A stretch of 34,295 bases of DNA, taken from assembly GCA_023267375.1 (NCBI GenBank), contig JAHFNJ010000011.1, forward strand, positions 1 to 34,295. The letters run 5' to 3'. This stretch comes from Candidatus Nomurabacteria bacterium. GTDB taxonomy: Bacteria; Patescibacteriota; Minisyncoccia; Phycocordibacterales; UBA9973. The notes below the pieces were generated by a model. That model was not told the DNA's origin and did no database searches. It saw nothing but the letters and a program-made list of their open reading frames with translations. Numbering within the stretch: position 1 is the first letter of the stretch; each line of letters begins with the position of its first letter. The translations under genes were made by a program, and so were the position numbers. Shown here piece by piece: positions 19,362 to 27,373 of this stretch.

Positions 19362-20123
19362 CTAATCTAAGTTCGGTGCTGGCAATGCATTCCACATTAT
19401 TTCAAACAGTTGCCGGTGCATTTCGATAATGGATTTATTTTCAAGACTCACCGCAGAGAGTGGTTCGTCGAGACTGAAGATGGTTACTTTTTGCGGTACG
19501 ATCATGACATCTACCGCGAGTTCTGAACCTTTTGGAAGTACTCGAATCTCGTGGTTGAATTGCTTTGCAAACTTCTGCATGTAGCGGGCTTGCTCATTGT
19601 CAGTGACGATGAGCCGCGCATTTTTTATCGCTTTCACTCTTTTCTTAAAAAAATCCTCGAAATACTCACGGTCCATGTCGAAAAATTTCTGCATATCTCC
19701 CATGACAAGATAGTAGTCATTTGGTCGCATTGGTTCCAAAATCGTATCGTAAATAGTTTTGATTGATTCGAGTCCTTCGTAGTAGCGGAGCGTGCTTTCT
19801 TTTCCTTTCAAATTGTAGAGTGCTGTGAATTGGGGAAGTACGCGCGCCAGGGCATTTTTTCGCGTGTCTAAAATAGATTCAAGCTTGTCCGGATGTTCAG
19901 CAACAAACAGTTGCTTCAGTCCATGGAGTTCAATATGCATTAAACCCTTTCGTTTCAAGGCCTCGACGACGGAGTAGACCGTAGTGCGGCGCAGTTCGGC
20001 TGCCTTGGCAATGTTCAAGACGGTGGTCGGCCCCAGGGAAAGGCTTGCCAGGTACACGGTAGCCTCATTCTCGGTGAGACCTAAATCTATCAATATTTGT
20101 TCTAATTGCTCGTTTTTTGCCAT
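19362..20123 (-). CDS. TrmB-family transcriptional regulator
   Basis: 253 residues. The N-terminal winged helix covers about 8-75: LGLTENEATVYLASLSLGPT, then IAKAAELRRTTVYSVVEALK as the recognition region. A linker helix follows, then a regulatory domain (about 110-245) with YYLVMGDMQKFF, ARLIVTDNEQA and MIVPQKVTIFSL of the TrmB/PLD-like sensor type. TrmB proteins are mostly archaeal sugar regulators, but many copies exist in Parcubacteria. It diverges from the exported protein gene at 20287; the shared 160-base spacer contains ATGTC/GACAT inverted half-sites (20192-20209) at the opposite promoter, a possible operator. Confidence 0.82.
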   Translation of the reverse strand: MAKNEQLEQILIDLGLTENEATVYLASLSLGPTTVLNIAKAAELRRTTVYSVVEALKRKGLMHIELHGLKQLFVAEHPDKLESILDTRKNALARVLPQFTALYNLKGKESTLRYYEGLESIKTIYDTILEPMRPNDYYLVMGDMQKFFDMDREYFEDFFKKRVKAIKNARLIVTDNEQARYMQKFAKQFNHEIRVLPKGSELAVDVMIVPQKVTIFSLDEPLSAVSLENKSIIEMHRQLFEIMWNALPAPNLD

Positions 20124-20204
20124 AAATGTCGAATAAAAAAGACAACATGTTTATCATATAAAACAAAGATAAAATAGTCAAATTTAGGTATATGTCCGAC
20201 AAAT

Positions 20205-20233
20205 ATGACATGTATTGACTTTACGCGTATACT
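20205..20233 (+). promoter_or_regulatory. Promoter of the 20287 gene
   Basis: ATGACA (20205-20210), 17-base spacer, TATACT (20228-20233). Confidence 0.55.
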
Positions 20234-20286
20234 ATTGGCAAATATAAATGTTCAATCAAATTCTAAACCTTATAAATCTACTGACT

Positions 20287-20766
20287 ATGAAAAAGATCCT
20301 GTTTGTTATCGCCATACTTATGGCTCACGTCGCAGTTGCGCAAGACACTGCAAGCTCTAAGAAGTTTATTCAGAAAATCATGGGCGGAGCCATCCTCGCT
20401 CATAGCGCAAGTACTTCGTTCGAGAAGAAAAAAGAACCCTTTGCCTTGGGTCAAAATTTGTTTGTGAATGTTCTAGCTATCACGCCAAAAACATTCCACA
20501 ACATTTTTTACACCTTTGCGGGGAACAATCTGGTATTGCTCAATGGGTACTTCCTTCCGAATGACTGGGATACTTATCTCGCTTACTCGAAAAGTCTATC
20601 CTCAAGTGGAAACTATCTGGGAGTGGGGATAGAGAAGATGGTGAAAGTATCTGGCGGCGTCAACATTTTTCTTTTCGGAGAAGTCGGTACAGGTTTTAAA
20701 GGGAAAGAATCATTGACGTTCGGGTTTCTCCTCTCGGCTCAGAATAAGATCTGGCAGAGAAAGTAA
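20287..20766 (+). CDS. Exported protein with beta-rich, outer-membrane-like body
   Basis: 159 residues from the ATG at 20287 (an in-frame ATG at 20248 is the alternative). Signal peptide MKKILFVIAILMAHVAVAQ with cleavage after VAQ or AVA is of a type common in Bacteroidota. The mature part has alternating hydrophobic/polar strands: NLFVNVLAITPKT, NNLVLLNGYFLP, TYLAYSKSLSSSGNYLGVGI, GVNIFLFGEVGTGF, ESLTFGFLLSAQ. This pattern suits a small beta barrel, odd in a cell presumed to lack an outer membrane. No family recognised. It diverges from the TrmB-type regulator, which may control it. Confidence 0.6.
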   Translation: MKKILFVIAILMAHVAVAQDTASSKKFIQKIMGGAILAHSASTSFEKKKEPFALGQNLFVNVLAITPKTFHNIFYTFAGNNLVLLNGYFLPNDWDTYLAYSKSLSSSGNYLGVGIEKMVKVSGGVNIFLFGEVGTGFKGKESLTFGFLLSAQNKIWQRK

Positions 20767-20835
20767 TTTACTGGGCTCATTTGCAAAGATGAGCTCAGTA
20801 TTAGTTTAAATGTAAATTATAAAAAAATAACCATT

Positions 20836-21102
20836 ATGAAAGAATTATTTTTATTGATTGCGCCATACAGTACTTTCTTTTTTTTAACGACATTTATACC
20901 AGAAATTGTCAGAAATTTCAGGAAAAAAATTTATGCGAGTGGCACGCTGCTTTCCTGGATATTACGTTTGATAATCTGTGTAATATTTGGAATTTATAGT
21001 TTGATGATAAAGGAAGATGTTGTCGGGGTAGTGCATATTGTTGCTGCTATTCTTGTCTCGATAATTATTTTTCAATGGTTCAGATATAAGCATGCAAAAT
21101 AA
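20836..21102 (+). CDS. SemiSWEET/PQ-loop-like membrane protein
   Basis: 88 residues with three hydrophobic helices (about 5-22, 38-58, 63-82). SemiSWEET sugar transporters are three-helix proteins of this size that work as dimers; the first helix ends in a Pro-Gln motif. Here the equivalent is TTFIPEIVRNF with Pro-Glu, followed by the typical basic loop and GTLLSWILRLIICVIFGIYS as helix two. VVHIVAAILVSIIIFQWFRY is helix three. Assignment rests on size, topology and the Pro-containing turn; another small three-helix protein is possible. It follows the exported protein by 69 bases and may share its transcript. Confidence 0.5.
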   Translation: MKELFLLIAPYSTFFFLTTFIPEIVRNFRKKIYASGTLLSWILRLIICVIFGIYSLMIKEDVVGVVHIVAAILVSIIIFQWFRYKHAK

Positions 21103-21137
21103 TAAAACCCCCTAGGTCTTGCCTAGGGGGTTTTACG
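21103..21137. terminator. Terminator between the 20836 gene and rny
   Basis: TAAAACCCCCTAGG pairs with CCTAGGGGGTTTTA around TCTTG. Confidence 0.93.
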
Positions 21138-21166
21138 TTACACGGTATAAGTTATGCGCTGCGTGA

Positions 21167-22693
21167 TTATCTCGCGTATTCGATAACTCGGGTTTCGCGG
21201 ATAATTGTTACTTTGATTTCACCCGGGTACTTCAATTCTGATTCAATCTTACCGGCGATTTCGCGGGCCATATCTTTTGCTTCAAGGTCAGATACTTTTT
21301 CGGGGGTAACAAAGATTCGGATTTCACGACCAGCTTGGAGAGCGTATGATTTCTCGACACCACCAAAACTGTTCACAAGTGCTTCGAGTTCAGCGAGGCG
21401 TTTCAAATAGTTTTCGACTGAATCGCGACGAGCACCAGGCCTGCCACCTGAGATAGAGTCTGCTGTCTGCACAATGACTGCTTCAACAGATTCATACGGA
21501 TAATCTTCATGGTGCGACTTCATCGCAGTAATGATGCGTGGATCAGCGTTGAACTTTTGGAGAATACGAATACCGATTTCAATGTGCGTACCTTGTACTT
21601 CGTGGTCGAGCGCTTTGCCGATGTCGTGGACGAGTGCGCCAGCTTTTGCGATCTGCACATCAGCACCGAGTTCTTCAGCGAGCATACCGGCAATGTGTGC
21701 CATTTCAATTGAGTGCTGCAGCACATTTTGTCCATAACTCGTACGGAAGTAGAGGCGGCCGATGATTGCGATGATACGTGGATCGAAGTTGAAAATGCCA
21801 CATTCGTACACTGCCTGATCTCCTTTTTCTTTGATGATTTTATTGATATCTTCTTTTGCTTTCTCAACAGTCTCTTCAATTTTTGCTGGCTGAATACGGC
21901 CATCCAAAATGAGATTCTCAAGTGCCAAGCGGGCGATCTGGCGACGGATTGGATCAAATGACGAAATGATGATCATTCCTGGTGTGTCGTCCACAATGAG
22001 TTCGACTCCAGCGGCACGTTCGAAGGCGCGAATGTTTCGGCCTTCTTTACCGATAACCTTACCTTTGATTTCATCATTTGGAATAACCACGTTTGTGGTC
22101 ATGAGTTCCGCTGCAGTTGATGATGCCAAACGCTGAATAGTCGTTGCCAAAATATCTTTGGCACGACGATCAAGCTTTTCTTCATTATTGTTTTCAAGCT
22201 TCTGAATACGGACCAAGAAATCTTCTTCGTACTCTTTTTCAATCGAAGCCATCAACGTTTCTTTCGCTTCTTCTTTTGAAAGACCAGCGACTTTTTCAAG
22301 TGCGACGTGCTTCTCTTTTTCGAGATTGTCGGCCTTCTCCTTAATCTTCTTTATTTCTTCGATCTTGAGCTTGATATTCTCTACCTCTTTGTCGATTTCA
22401 ACCTGCCGTGCGTCCAAGAGTTCTTCTTTCTTAATGAGACGCAGTTCGGTTTTCTTATAATCTTCTTGTTTCTTCTTTTCTTCTTCGCGGATCTCCTCAT
22501 TCTTTTCTTCCGCTTTCTTACGCACTTCTTCACGGATACGCTCAGCTTCTTCGCGAGCGGCGATCATCATTTGTTTTATCTCGAGCTCCATAGAGCCGCG
22601 CTTTCCTTGCGAAATGATGATACGCAAGTAGTAGCCGACACCAGCACCGGCAAGTAATGCGGCGATGGCGACGAGGATTGCTGTTAAACTCAT
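21167..22693 (-). CDS. rny: Ribonuclease Y
   Basis: 508 residues, the normal length. N-terminal membrane anchor LTAILVAIAALLAGAGVGYY (3-22), a long Glu/Lys-rich coiled coil to about residue 190, a KH domain with IKGKVIGKEGRNIRAFERA (about 208-226), and an HD domain with VLQHSIEMAHIAGMLAEELG and GALVHDIGKALDHE carrying the metal-binding His-Asp. It is the membrane-bound endonuclease that starts mRNA decay in bacteria without RNase E, and would work together with PNPase encoded at the left edge. A small hairpin sits directly before the start codon. Confidence 0.97.
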   Translation of the reverse strand: MSLTAILVAIAALLAGAGVGYYLRIIISQGKRGSMELEIKQMMIAAREEAERIREEVRKKAEEKNEEIREEEKKKQEDYKKTELRLIKKEELLDARQVEIDKEVENIKLKIEEIKKIKEKADNLEKEKHVALEKVAGLSKEEAKETLMASIEKEYEEDFLVRIQKLENNNEEKLDRRAKDILATTIQRLASSTAAELMTTNVVIPNDEIKGKVIGKEGRNIRAFERAAGVELIVDDTPGMIIISSFDPIRRQIARLALENLILDGRIQPAKIEETVEKAKEDINKIIKEKGDQAVYECGIFNFDPRIIAIIGRLYFRTSYGQNVLQHSIEMAHIAGMLAEELGADVQIAKAGALVHDIGKALDHEVQGTHIEIGIRILQKFNADPRIITAMKSHHEDYPYESVEAVIVQTADSISGGRPGARRDSVENYLKRLAELEALVNSFGGVEKSYALQAGREIRIFVTPEKVSDLEAKDMAREIAGKIESELKYPGEIKVTIIRETRVIEYAR

Positions 22694-22710
22694 AAGCGAT
22701 GTGCTCGCTT
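22694..22710 (-). promoter_or_regulatory. Hairpin touching the rny start codon
   Basis: On the minus strand AAGCGA pairs with TCGCTT around GCACA, ending at the base before the ATG. It could hinder ribosome loading or be a processing site. Confidence 0.4.
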
Positions 22711-22915
22711 AAAAAATAGGGGACATCATTTCACACGCAAACGAGCCATACGCGTTTCGCGCAGGGCAGTGGGTCTTCAAATTTGGAAATAATGCTTGTT
22801 TCACGGTCTATTTTCTAAGTAAGTATCTAAATTACTAAATAAATATCGATACGCTCATACTACCAGAGGAAATGGAGTTTGACAATTGTTTGTTGCGAAA
22901 GCAAAGAATAGTTTA

Positions 22916-22944
22916 TTGACATTAATCTATATTAATGTTATTTA
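22916..22944 (+). promoter_or_regulatory. Promoter with spacer palindrome for the 22983 lipoprotein gene
   Basis: Perfect -35 TTGACA (22916-22921), 17-base spacer, weak -10 TATTTA (22939-22944). ACATTAAT and ATTAATGT (22919-22938) form a perfect inverted repeat around CTAT that overlaps the -35 and fills the spacer. Confidence 0.6.
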
Positions 22945-22982
22945 TTAAATAAATAAACGTTTAACGCTTAAATCTATTCTTT

Positions 22983-23240
22983 ATGAAAAAAATGTATCTT
23001 ATGCTCTTTAGCATACTCCTCATTGGTGCATGCACCCATGAAAAAAAGTATACCCAAGCAGAAGTTGACGCTATTGTTAAAGCAAAAGTTGATTCTGCTA
23101 TTGACGCGACTATTACTGAGATGAATGAAATACCAGACCCTTCAGATAGTGCTTTAAACAGCAGTGGAACCTTCTTTCATTCAAAGCAGAGAGACATGGA
23201 GCTTCCTCCAGACATGTTTGCCGGTCAGAAGACACAATAA
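22983..23240 (+). CDS. Small lipoprotein, unknown
   Basis: 85 residues. Lipoprotein signal MKKMYLMLFSILLIGAC with the lipobox LIGAC (Cys17), then a short helical region TQAEVDAIVKAKVDSAIDAT and a polar tail. It should be lipid-anchored on the outer face of the membrane. The style (GAC lipobox, Thr-His-Glu-Lys-Lys after the Cys) resembles Bacteroidota lipoproteins. Its promoter carries a palindrome, suggesting repression. It converges with clpP through a shared terminator. No function can be given. Confidence 0.65.
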   Translation: MKKMYLMLFSILLIGACTHEKKYTQAEVDAIVKAKVDSAIDATITEMNEIPDPSDSALNSSGTFFHSKQRDMELPPDMFAGQKTQ

Positions 23241-23263
23241 TTTGAGAAATACATCTCTAAACA

Positions 23264-23294
23264 AAAAAAGTCCCGCAGTGCGGGACTTTTTCTT
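23264..23294. terminator. Terminator of the GTCCCGC type
   Basis: AAAAAGTCCCGC pairs with GCGGGACTTTTT around AGT, between convergent genes. Confidence 0.93.
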
Positions 23295-23304
23295 TTGCAC
23301 TCAA

Positions 23305-23901
23305 TTATTTTCCGTTTTTACCTTTTACCATCACTTCGTCGATAAGGCCGTATTTTTTGGATTCTTCGGCGCTCATGTAGTAGTCACGGTCGGAGTCTTT
23401 TTCAATCTGGGATTCGGTTTTGCCGGTATTCTTGGCGAGAATTTTATTGAGTTTCTCTTTAGTCTTTAAGATGTGCTTCGCAACGATTTCGATATCAGAT
23501 GCTTGTCCTTCCGCTCCGCCCATGACTTGGTGAATCATGACTTCAGCATTTGGGAGCGCGAAACGTTTTCCTTTTGCTCCGGAGGAGAGGAGTACTGCCG
23601 CTGCTGAAGCAGCGATGCCGATGCAGACAGTGCGGACGTCTGGTTTCACATGGTTCATAGTGTCAAAGATTGCCATGGCAGACGTGACTGAACCGCCTGG
23701 AGAGTTTATGTAGATTGAGATATCTTTCTTTGGATCTTCAGATTCCAAGAAAAGGAGCTGGGCAATGACAATGTTTGCGGTAGTGTCATCAATTGGTCCG
23801 CCCAAAAAGATAATGCGCTCACGCAAGAGGCGCGAGTAAATGTCATAAGCGCGTTCGCCAAATTGTGATTTTTCTATAACAGTTGGGATTAAGTAACTCA
23901 T
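23305..23901 (-). CDS. clpP: ATP-dependent Clp protease proteolytic subunit
   Basis: 198 residues, the usual mature length. The catalytic triad is intact: Ser99 in [13 protein letters not shown], His124 in VMIHQVMGG, and Asp173 in [29 protein letters not shown] (62-80) is the oxyanion-hole block. It forms the tetradecameric chamber that degrades proteins delivered by Clp ATPases, none of which is in the window. A 16-base palindrome TATTTACTAGTAAATA (23913-23928) lies 12 bases upstream of the start. The trigger factor gene lies in the same direction further upstream, a common neighbour of clpP, but separated here by a plus-strand gene. Confidence 0.97.
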   Translation of the reverse strand: MSYLIPTVIEKSQFGERAYDIYSRLLRERIIFLGGPIDDTTANIVIAQLLFLESEDPKKDISIYINSPGGSVTSAMAIFDTMNHVKPDVRTVCIGIAASAAAVLLSSGAKGKRFALPNAEVMIHQVMGGAEGQASDIEIVAKHILKTKEKLNKILAKNTGKTESQIEKDSDRDYYMSAEESKKYGLIDEVMVKGKNGK

Positions 23902-23912
23902 AGTTTTTAAGT

Positions 23913-23928
23913 TATTTACTAGTAAATA
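23913..23928. promoter_or_regulatory. Palindrome upstream of clpP
   Basis: TATTTACTAGTAAATA is a perfect 16-base palindrome. Its half-site resembles the palindrome at the tRNA-Arg promoter (10656-10671). Confidence 0.5.
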
Positions 23929-24016
23929 CTTACGGCTCCCATAGTAGCATAAAGCACATTCGTATGCTATTCTGGCAAAAAATCATTTGTTTTTAACCAT
24001 TTAAATATAACTCCCT

Positions 24017-24595
24017 ATGAAAACACTTTCCGAATTTTACAAATTTTGTCTTACCGCCTATGGCATTCTGGTTGCGGTTGTTGCCTTGTATTGGTTTATT
24101 GTGTATCAAAAGACTGGAGAAATTCCTTCTGGTGGTTTCACAAAGAATGTTATCCCTATTTCTCGATGGTTCGACTACCTATTCCTCCTGTTACTCGTCC
24201 CTTTTGGTGCCTCTTTTTATTGGAGTGACTATACGAAACTTCGCATTCCGGCAGGAAGCGAAGATGCCAAAGAGCTTGATGATTACGATCATTCTACTTT
24301 TGGCTTAGTTGCCGCGATCGTTATGGCCTGCATCATTATTGCATGGACCATTAAGCCAATACTCCCGCAGTATCACATCATGAGTTTCTTTATTCTCAGT
24401 GCAGTTATAACTTTCTTTGCATTCACGAGGATAGGATATTATGTGTACCTCATGTGGTTGAGTTTCTTGCTCCTTCTTGTTTTTGGTGGGGTATTTAGCC
24501 TATGCTTGTTCGTTCCTTCATTTTTTCTCTTAAAAAGAAGAGTAAAAAGGCACCTTAGATACCTCGCCGAACCTAATGTTGCACAGCTTATTTAA
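24017..24595 (+). CDS. Five-segment membrane protein, unknown
   Basis: 192 residues. Hydrophobic segments at about 12-30, 52-68, 92-110, 120-138 and 142-172; a polar loop with DYTKLRIPAGSEDAKELDDY lies between the second and third. The C-terminus is short and basic (KRRVKRHLRYL), expected in the cytosol. No family recognised. The start MKTLSEFYKF is preceded by AACTCCC and not by a Shine-Dalgarno. Single-gene unit between clpP and tig, convergent with tig. Confidence 0.65.
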   Translation: MKTLSEFYKFCLTAYGILVAVVALYWFIVYQKTGEIPSGGFTKNVIPISRWFDYLFLLLLVPFGASFYWSDYTKLRIPAGSEDAKELDDYDHSTFGLVAAIVMACIIIAWTIKPILPQYHIMSFFILSAVITFFAFTRIGYYVYLMWLSFLLLLVFGGVFSLCLFVPSFFLLKRRVKRHLRYLAEPNVAQLI

Positions 24596-24613
24596 TTCTT
24601 GTTTGAACAAAAT

Positions 24614-24646
24614 AAAAAAGTCCCGCAGTAATGCGGGACTTTTTTC
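24614..24646. terminator. Terminator of the GTCCCGC type
   Basis: AAAAAAGTCCCGCA pairs with TGCGGGACTTTTTT around GTAA, between convergent genes. Confidence 0.94.
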
Positions 24647-24651
24647 TTGAT

Positions 24652-25701
24652 CTATTTTGCTTCTTCCAGTAACTTGAAGACCTCTTCATTACGAAGAATA
24701 CTATTGACGTATGCGCGTGCGCGATCGGGATCAACATTTTTGTATTGCGCGAGAAGGTTTGCAACTTCAAGCTCTACTTTTTCTTTTGATGCCTCAATCT
24801 TTTCTTTCTGGGCGATCGCATCGACGATGAGTTCCCAGACTGCACGCTTGGTCGCATCCGGCATCCATTCCTTACGGATATCATCTTCTGTCTTGTTGAT
24901 CTGCTTTAAATAATCTTCGAATTTGAATCCCATGCGGGTGATGTCGTCTTCAAAGCGAGCGAAGAGTTTCTGTAGTTCACTCTCGATGAGAATTTCTGGA
25001 ACTTCAACGGTTGTGCTTTTGACGATTTCTTCAATGATGGCAATGCGGTTCTTATCCTTTGCTTCACGTTCTTTTTCGAGCGCAATATTTTCTTTCAATT
25101 TTGCGCGGAAGGCTTCAACATCTTTGAAATCACCGAGTGTCTTTACGAATTCGTCGTTGAGTTCTGGTAAGTCCTCATCTTTCGGCGCTACATTTTCTTC
25201 GTGAGGGATATTGTCTTCATGCATTTTCTGGTGTGCGCGCATACGGCGAATATCCAAGATTGCCTGTTCAATATCTTCGTCAGACACATCAGCAACTTTC
25301 ATTTCAGCATTCTTTGCTTTGGCAAGTGCTTTGTAGTCAGGGAGTTCAAATTCTGGCACGACTGCGGTGGTTATCTTGAATCCAAGCGGATTGTTTGCGG
25401 CAATTTTAGTAATGCCAATCTCTGGTCTGCCAATAGCATCGATTTTTTCAAGTTCCAAAATCTTCGGATAGTGTTCAGCGAGTGCGTGTTCAGCCATCTC
25501 TTCAAGAATACTGATCTCTGGCACATTTTTTACAATCACGTGCTCAGGGACATGGCCTTTACGAAAACCAGGCATTTCAAATTGTGCCGCAATCTTTTTG
25601 AGTGCGTTTGCGCGGAACGCTTCAAACACCTCAGCATCGATTTCGCCTTCAATTTCAACGATACTTTTTGGTAATTTTTTTACGGTGTGTTTTTTTGACA
25701 T
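24652..25701 (-). CDS. tig: Trigger factor lacking the FKBP-type PPIase domain
   Basis: 349 residues from the ATG at 25701; canonical trigger factors have about 430. The N-terminal ribosome-binding domain is clear, with the GFRKGHVP signature (45-52) that contacts L23. After PEFELPDYKAL and the helix ending RRMRAHQKMHE, the usual 90-residue FKBP domain is missing and only a short linker remains. The sequence then resumes with LPELNDEFVKTLGDF and the C-terminal helical chaperone arms. It should retain ribosome-associated holdase activity without prolyl isomerase. The frame extends upstream to 25776, but those residues overlap a terminator and are rejected. Confidence 0.92.
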   Translation of the reverse strand: MSKKHTVKKLPKSIVEIEGEIDAEVFEAFRANALKKIAAQFEMPGFRKGHVPEHVIVKNVPEISILEEMAEHALAEHYPKILELEKIDAIGRPEIGITKIAANNPLGFKITTAVVPEFELPDYKALAKAKNAEMKVADVSDEDIEQAILDIRRMRAHQKMHEDNIPHEENVAPKDEDLPELNDEFVKTLGDFKDVEAFRAKLKENIALEKEREAKDKNRIAIIEEIVKSTTVEVPEILIESELQKLFARFEDDITRMGFKFEDYLKQINKTEDDIRKEWMPDATKRAVWELIVDAIAQKEKIEASKEKVELEVANLLAQYKNVDPDRARAYVNSILRNEEVFKLLEEAK

Positions 25702-25735
25702 GGGCCTTATACTAGCGATTTTTTTACAAAATGTC

Positions 25736-25770
25736 AAAAATCCCCTCAGATTGCTCTGAGGGGATTTTTT
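25736..25770 (-). terminator. Terminator between the 25803 gene and tig
   Basis: AAAAATCCCCTCAG pairs with CTGAGGGGATTTTT around ATTGCT. Confidence 0.93.
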
Positions 25771-25802
25771 AGACATTGGATATTAGGATTTAGTCGTTTC
25801 TC

Positions 25803-26057
25803 CTAGAGTCCTTGGTCAATAGTATCGAAATCTGTTGCGTTAAGGTCTGCCCCAACATTATTAACATCTGCGTTCAGGTCAGCCTGAGCCGGAGTTTCAT
25901 TTGATTGTCCACTATACGGAGCTGGAGCTGTCTTTTTCTGAACATTCATTTTCCAGAAATAGATACCTCCGATAATAAGGATAACAACGACAATGAGGAT
26001 TCCAATGAATGGTCCTGATCCTTGTTTTTGTGGTTGAGATACAACTTGTTCGTCCAT
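25803..26057 (-). CDS. Small membrane-anchored protein, unknown
   Basis: 84 residues: polar N-terminus MDEQVVSQPQKQGSGP, one transmembrane helix FIGILIVVVILIIGGIYFW (17-35), then an extracytoplasmic tail rich in Ala, Asn and Asp with DLNADVNNVGADLNATDF. Short anchored proteins with such acidic tails are common in Parcubacteria and have no assigned function. It follows the 26109 gene by 51 bases on the same strand and shares its downstream terminator, so the two are probably one transcript. Confidence 0.65.
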   Translation of the reverse strand: MDEQVVSQPQKQGSGPFIGILIVVVILIIGGIYFWKMNVQKKTAPAPYSGQSNETPAQADLNADVNNVGADLNATDFDTIDQGL

Positions 26058-26108
26058 TTTATTTTTTTGATCGTCAGCGTAGCCAACAATCTTAGTTAAC
26101 TAATAATT

Positions 26109-27218
26109 TTAATTACCATCTTCAGTCTCTCCCCCTACTTGCACTGTTGCTTTTATAGAAAGAAATACATCCTTAAGCGCATCTCGAGCAGCCAGTAGTG
26201 CTGTTTTTGTTTTGAGTACAGCTTCTTGTATTTTTGTTTTGTCAGCATCTGATAGAGCAGATTTAATTGATGCATTACCTGGCACTACTGTTGCTTCTTT
26301 GATTGAAGCAATAAGTCCTGTCATATCATCAATTGCTATTTTTGCATCAGTGATTTTAGTCTTGGCAATTACCAGTTTTGCCTGCGCGTCAGTCACATCA
26401 CTGCCATTATCATCTAGTCGAGTAATAATATTCGAAAGTCGATCATAGAGACTATCGAGCGCGCTTTGCGCAAAACCGAAGCGGCGGTCAATAACCTGCT
26501 TTTTTGAGAGACCCTGCTCCTCTTTTTGGTCATTCCATTTCATAGGAAGAAGGCGTGGTTGTTGTCCCATATGCAAGCCAACTCCTCCTTTCAAAAATCC
26601 ACCAATACCACGACCCCCTCCCTGTTCATCGCCGCCGCTTTGGTCATTGTCATCTCCCTCGTCATCATCGCCTCCTTTATTTGAGACGGTACCACTTATG
26701 GTAACTGTGTTTCCTGAAATAGCAGTAACTGTACCGCGAATTGGTCCGCGACCATTCATCATTCCAGCATTTGCGTTTACCCCAAGATTAAGAATTGAAG
26801 TTGCGGTAATGTTTGTACCGCTCACTGTTCCTATAATGATGAGTTTATCACCTACCTTTATATCTGCGACAGTTGCTGTTGTTGCACCAGCTCCTGACTG
26901 CTTCATGATTGTCGCGTCCTTTGCAGCAACACTATAGGTTGCTACTACCTGCTCCCTATTGCCTTTATTTGTTCCCAAATTCCAACCCTTCATTCCTTCT
27001 TGTTCTTTCTGACTATCATCACCTTGATCTTCATCCTGATCATCAAGTGAACTATCCTCGTCATTTCCCTTATCATCTAGTTCTGAAGATTTGTCTTCCT
27101 GTTCTTGTTTACTGTCATCTCCCCACGAAAACAAACCATCTTTTGCGTATGAGACTTTTGCAAGTCCAACGACTGCCAAAAGGGCAATCATTACAATTCC
27201 TATATATTTTTTACTCAT
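26109..27218 (-). CDS. Exported acidic protein with DUF5666-like segment
   Basis: 369 residues from the ATG at 27218 (the frame is open 12 codons more). Signal peptide MSKKYIGIVMIALLAVVGLA..SYA. Then comes a very acidic low-complexity region (about 25-75, Asp/Glu/Gln/Ser), and a beta-rich segment (about 90-170) with IKVGDKLIIIGTVSGTNITA and GTVTAISGNTVTISGTVS, resembling DUF5666 OB-like repeats. A second Gly/Asp-rich linker follows, and a helical C-terminal part with RFGFAQSALDSLYDRLSNII and regular Ala/Lys heptads. Likely cell-surface; function unknown. The domain call is from pattern only. Confidence 0.65.
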   Translation of the reverse strand: MSKKYIGIVMIALLAVVGLAKVSYAKDGLFSWGDDSKQEQEDKSSELDDKGNDEDSSLDDQDEDQGDDSQKEQEGMKGWNLGTNKGNREQVVATYSVAAKDATIMKQSGAGATTATVADIKVGDKLIIIGTVSGTNITATSILNLGVNANAGMMNGRGPIRGTVTAISGNTVTISGTVSNKGGDDDEGDDNDQSGGDEQGGGRGIGGFLKGGVGLHMGQQPRLLPMKWNDQKEEQGLSKKQVIDRRFGFAQSALDSLYDRLSNIITRLDDNGSDVTDAQAKLVIAKTKITDAKIAIDDMTGLIASIKEATVVPGNASIKSALSDADKTKIQEAVLKTKTALLAARDALKDVFLSIKATVQVGGETEDGN

Positions 27219-27319
27219 TTTTTTAATTATTCTATTCACTAATAAATTCGACAATACGTAACCTATGACGCACCTACAAAAAACTACTTACATTTTAGCA
27301 CAGGTACTTTCATATACGT

Positions 27320-27356
27320 CAAAACGCACCCGTAGGGTGCGTTTTGGTTGCTTTTC
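27320..27356 (-). terminator. ppa terminator
   Basis: CAAAACGCACCC pairs with GGGTGCGTTTTG around GTA. Confidence 0.8.
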
Positions 27357-27373
27357 TCTATTTTGTGCAAAGC

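Noticed and set aside
21520-21957. 145-codon ORF within rny in a shifted frame
   Set aside because: Ser/Lys-rich shadow of the RNase Y coding sequence.
25702-25776. N-terminal extension of trigger factor
   Set aside because: Encoded by the upstream gene's terminator hairpin; the family N-terminus begins at MSKKHTVKKL.
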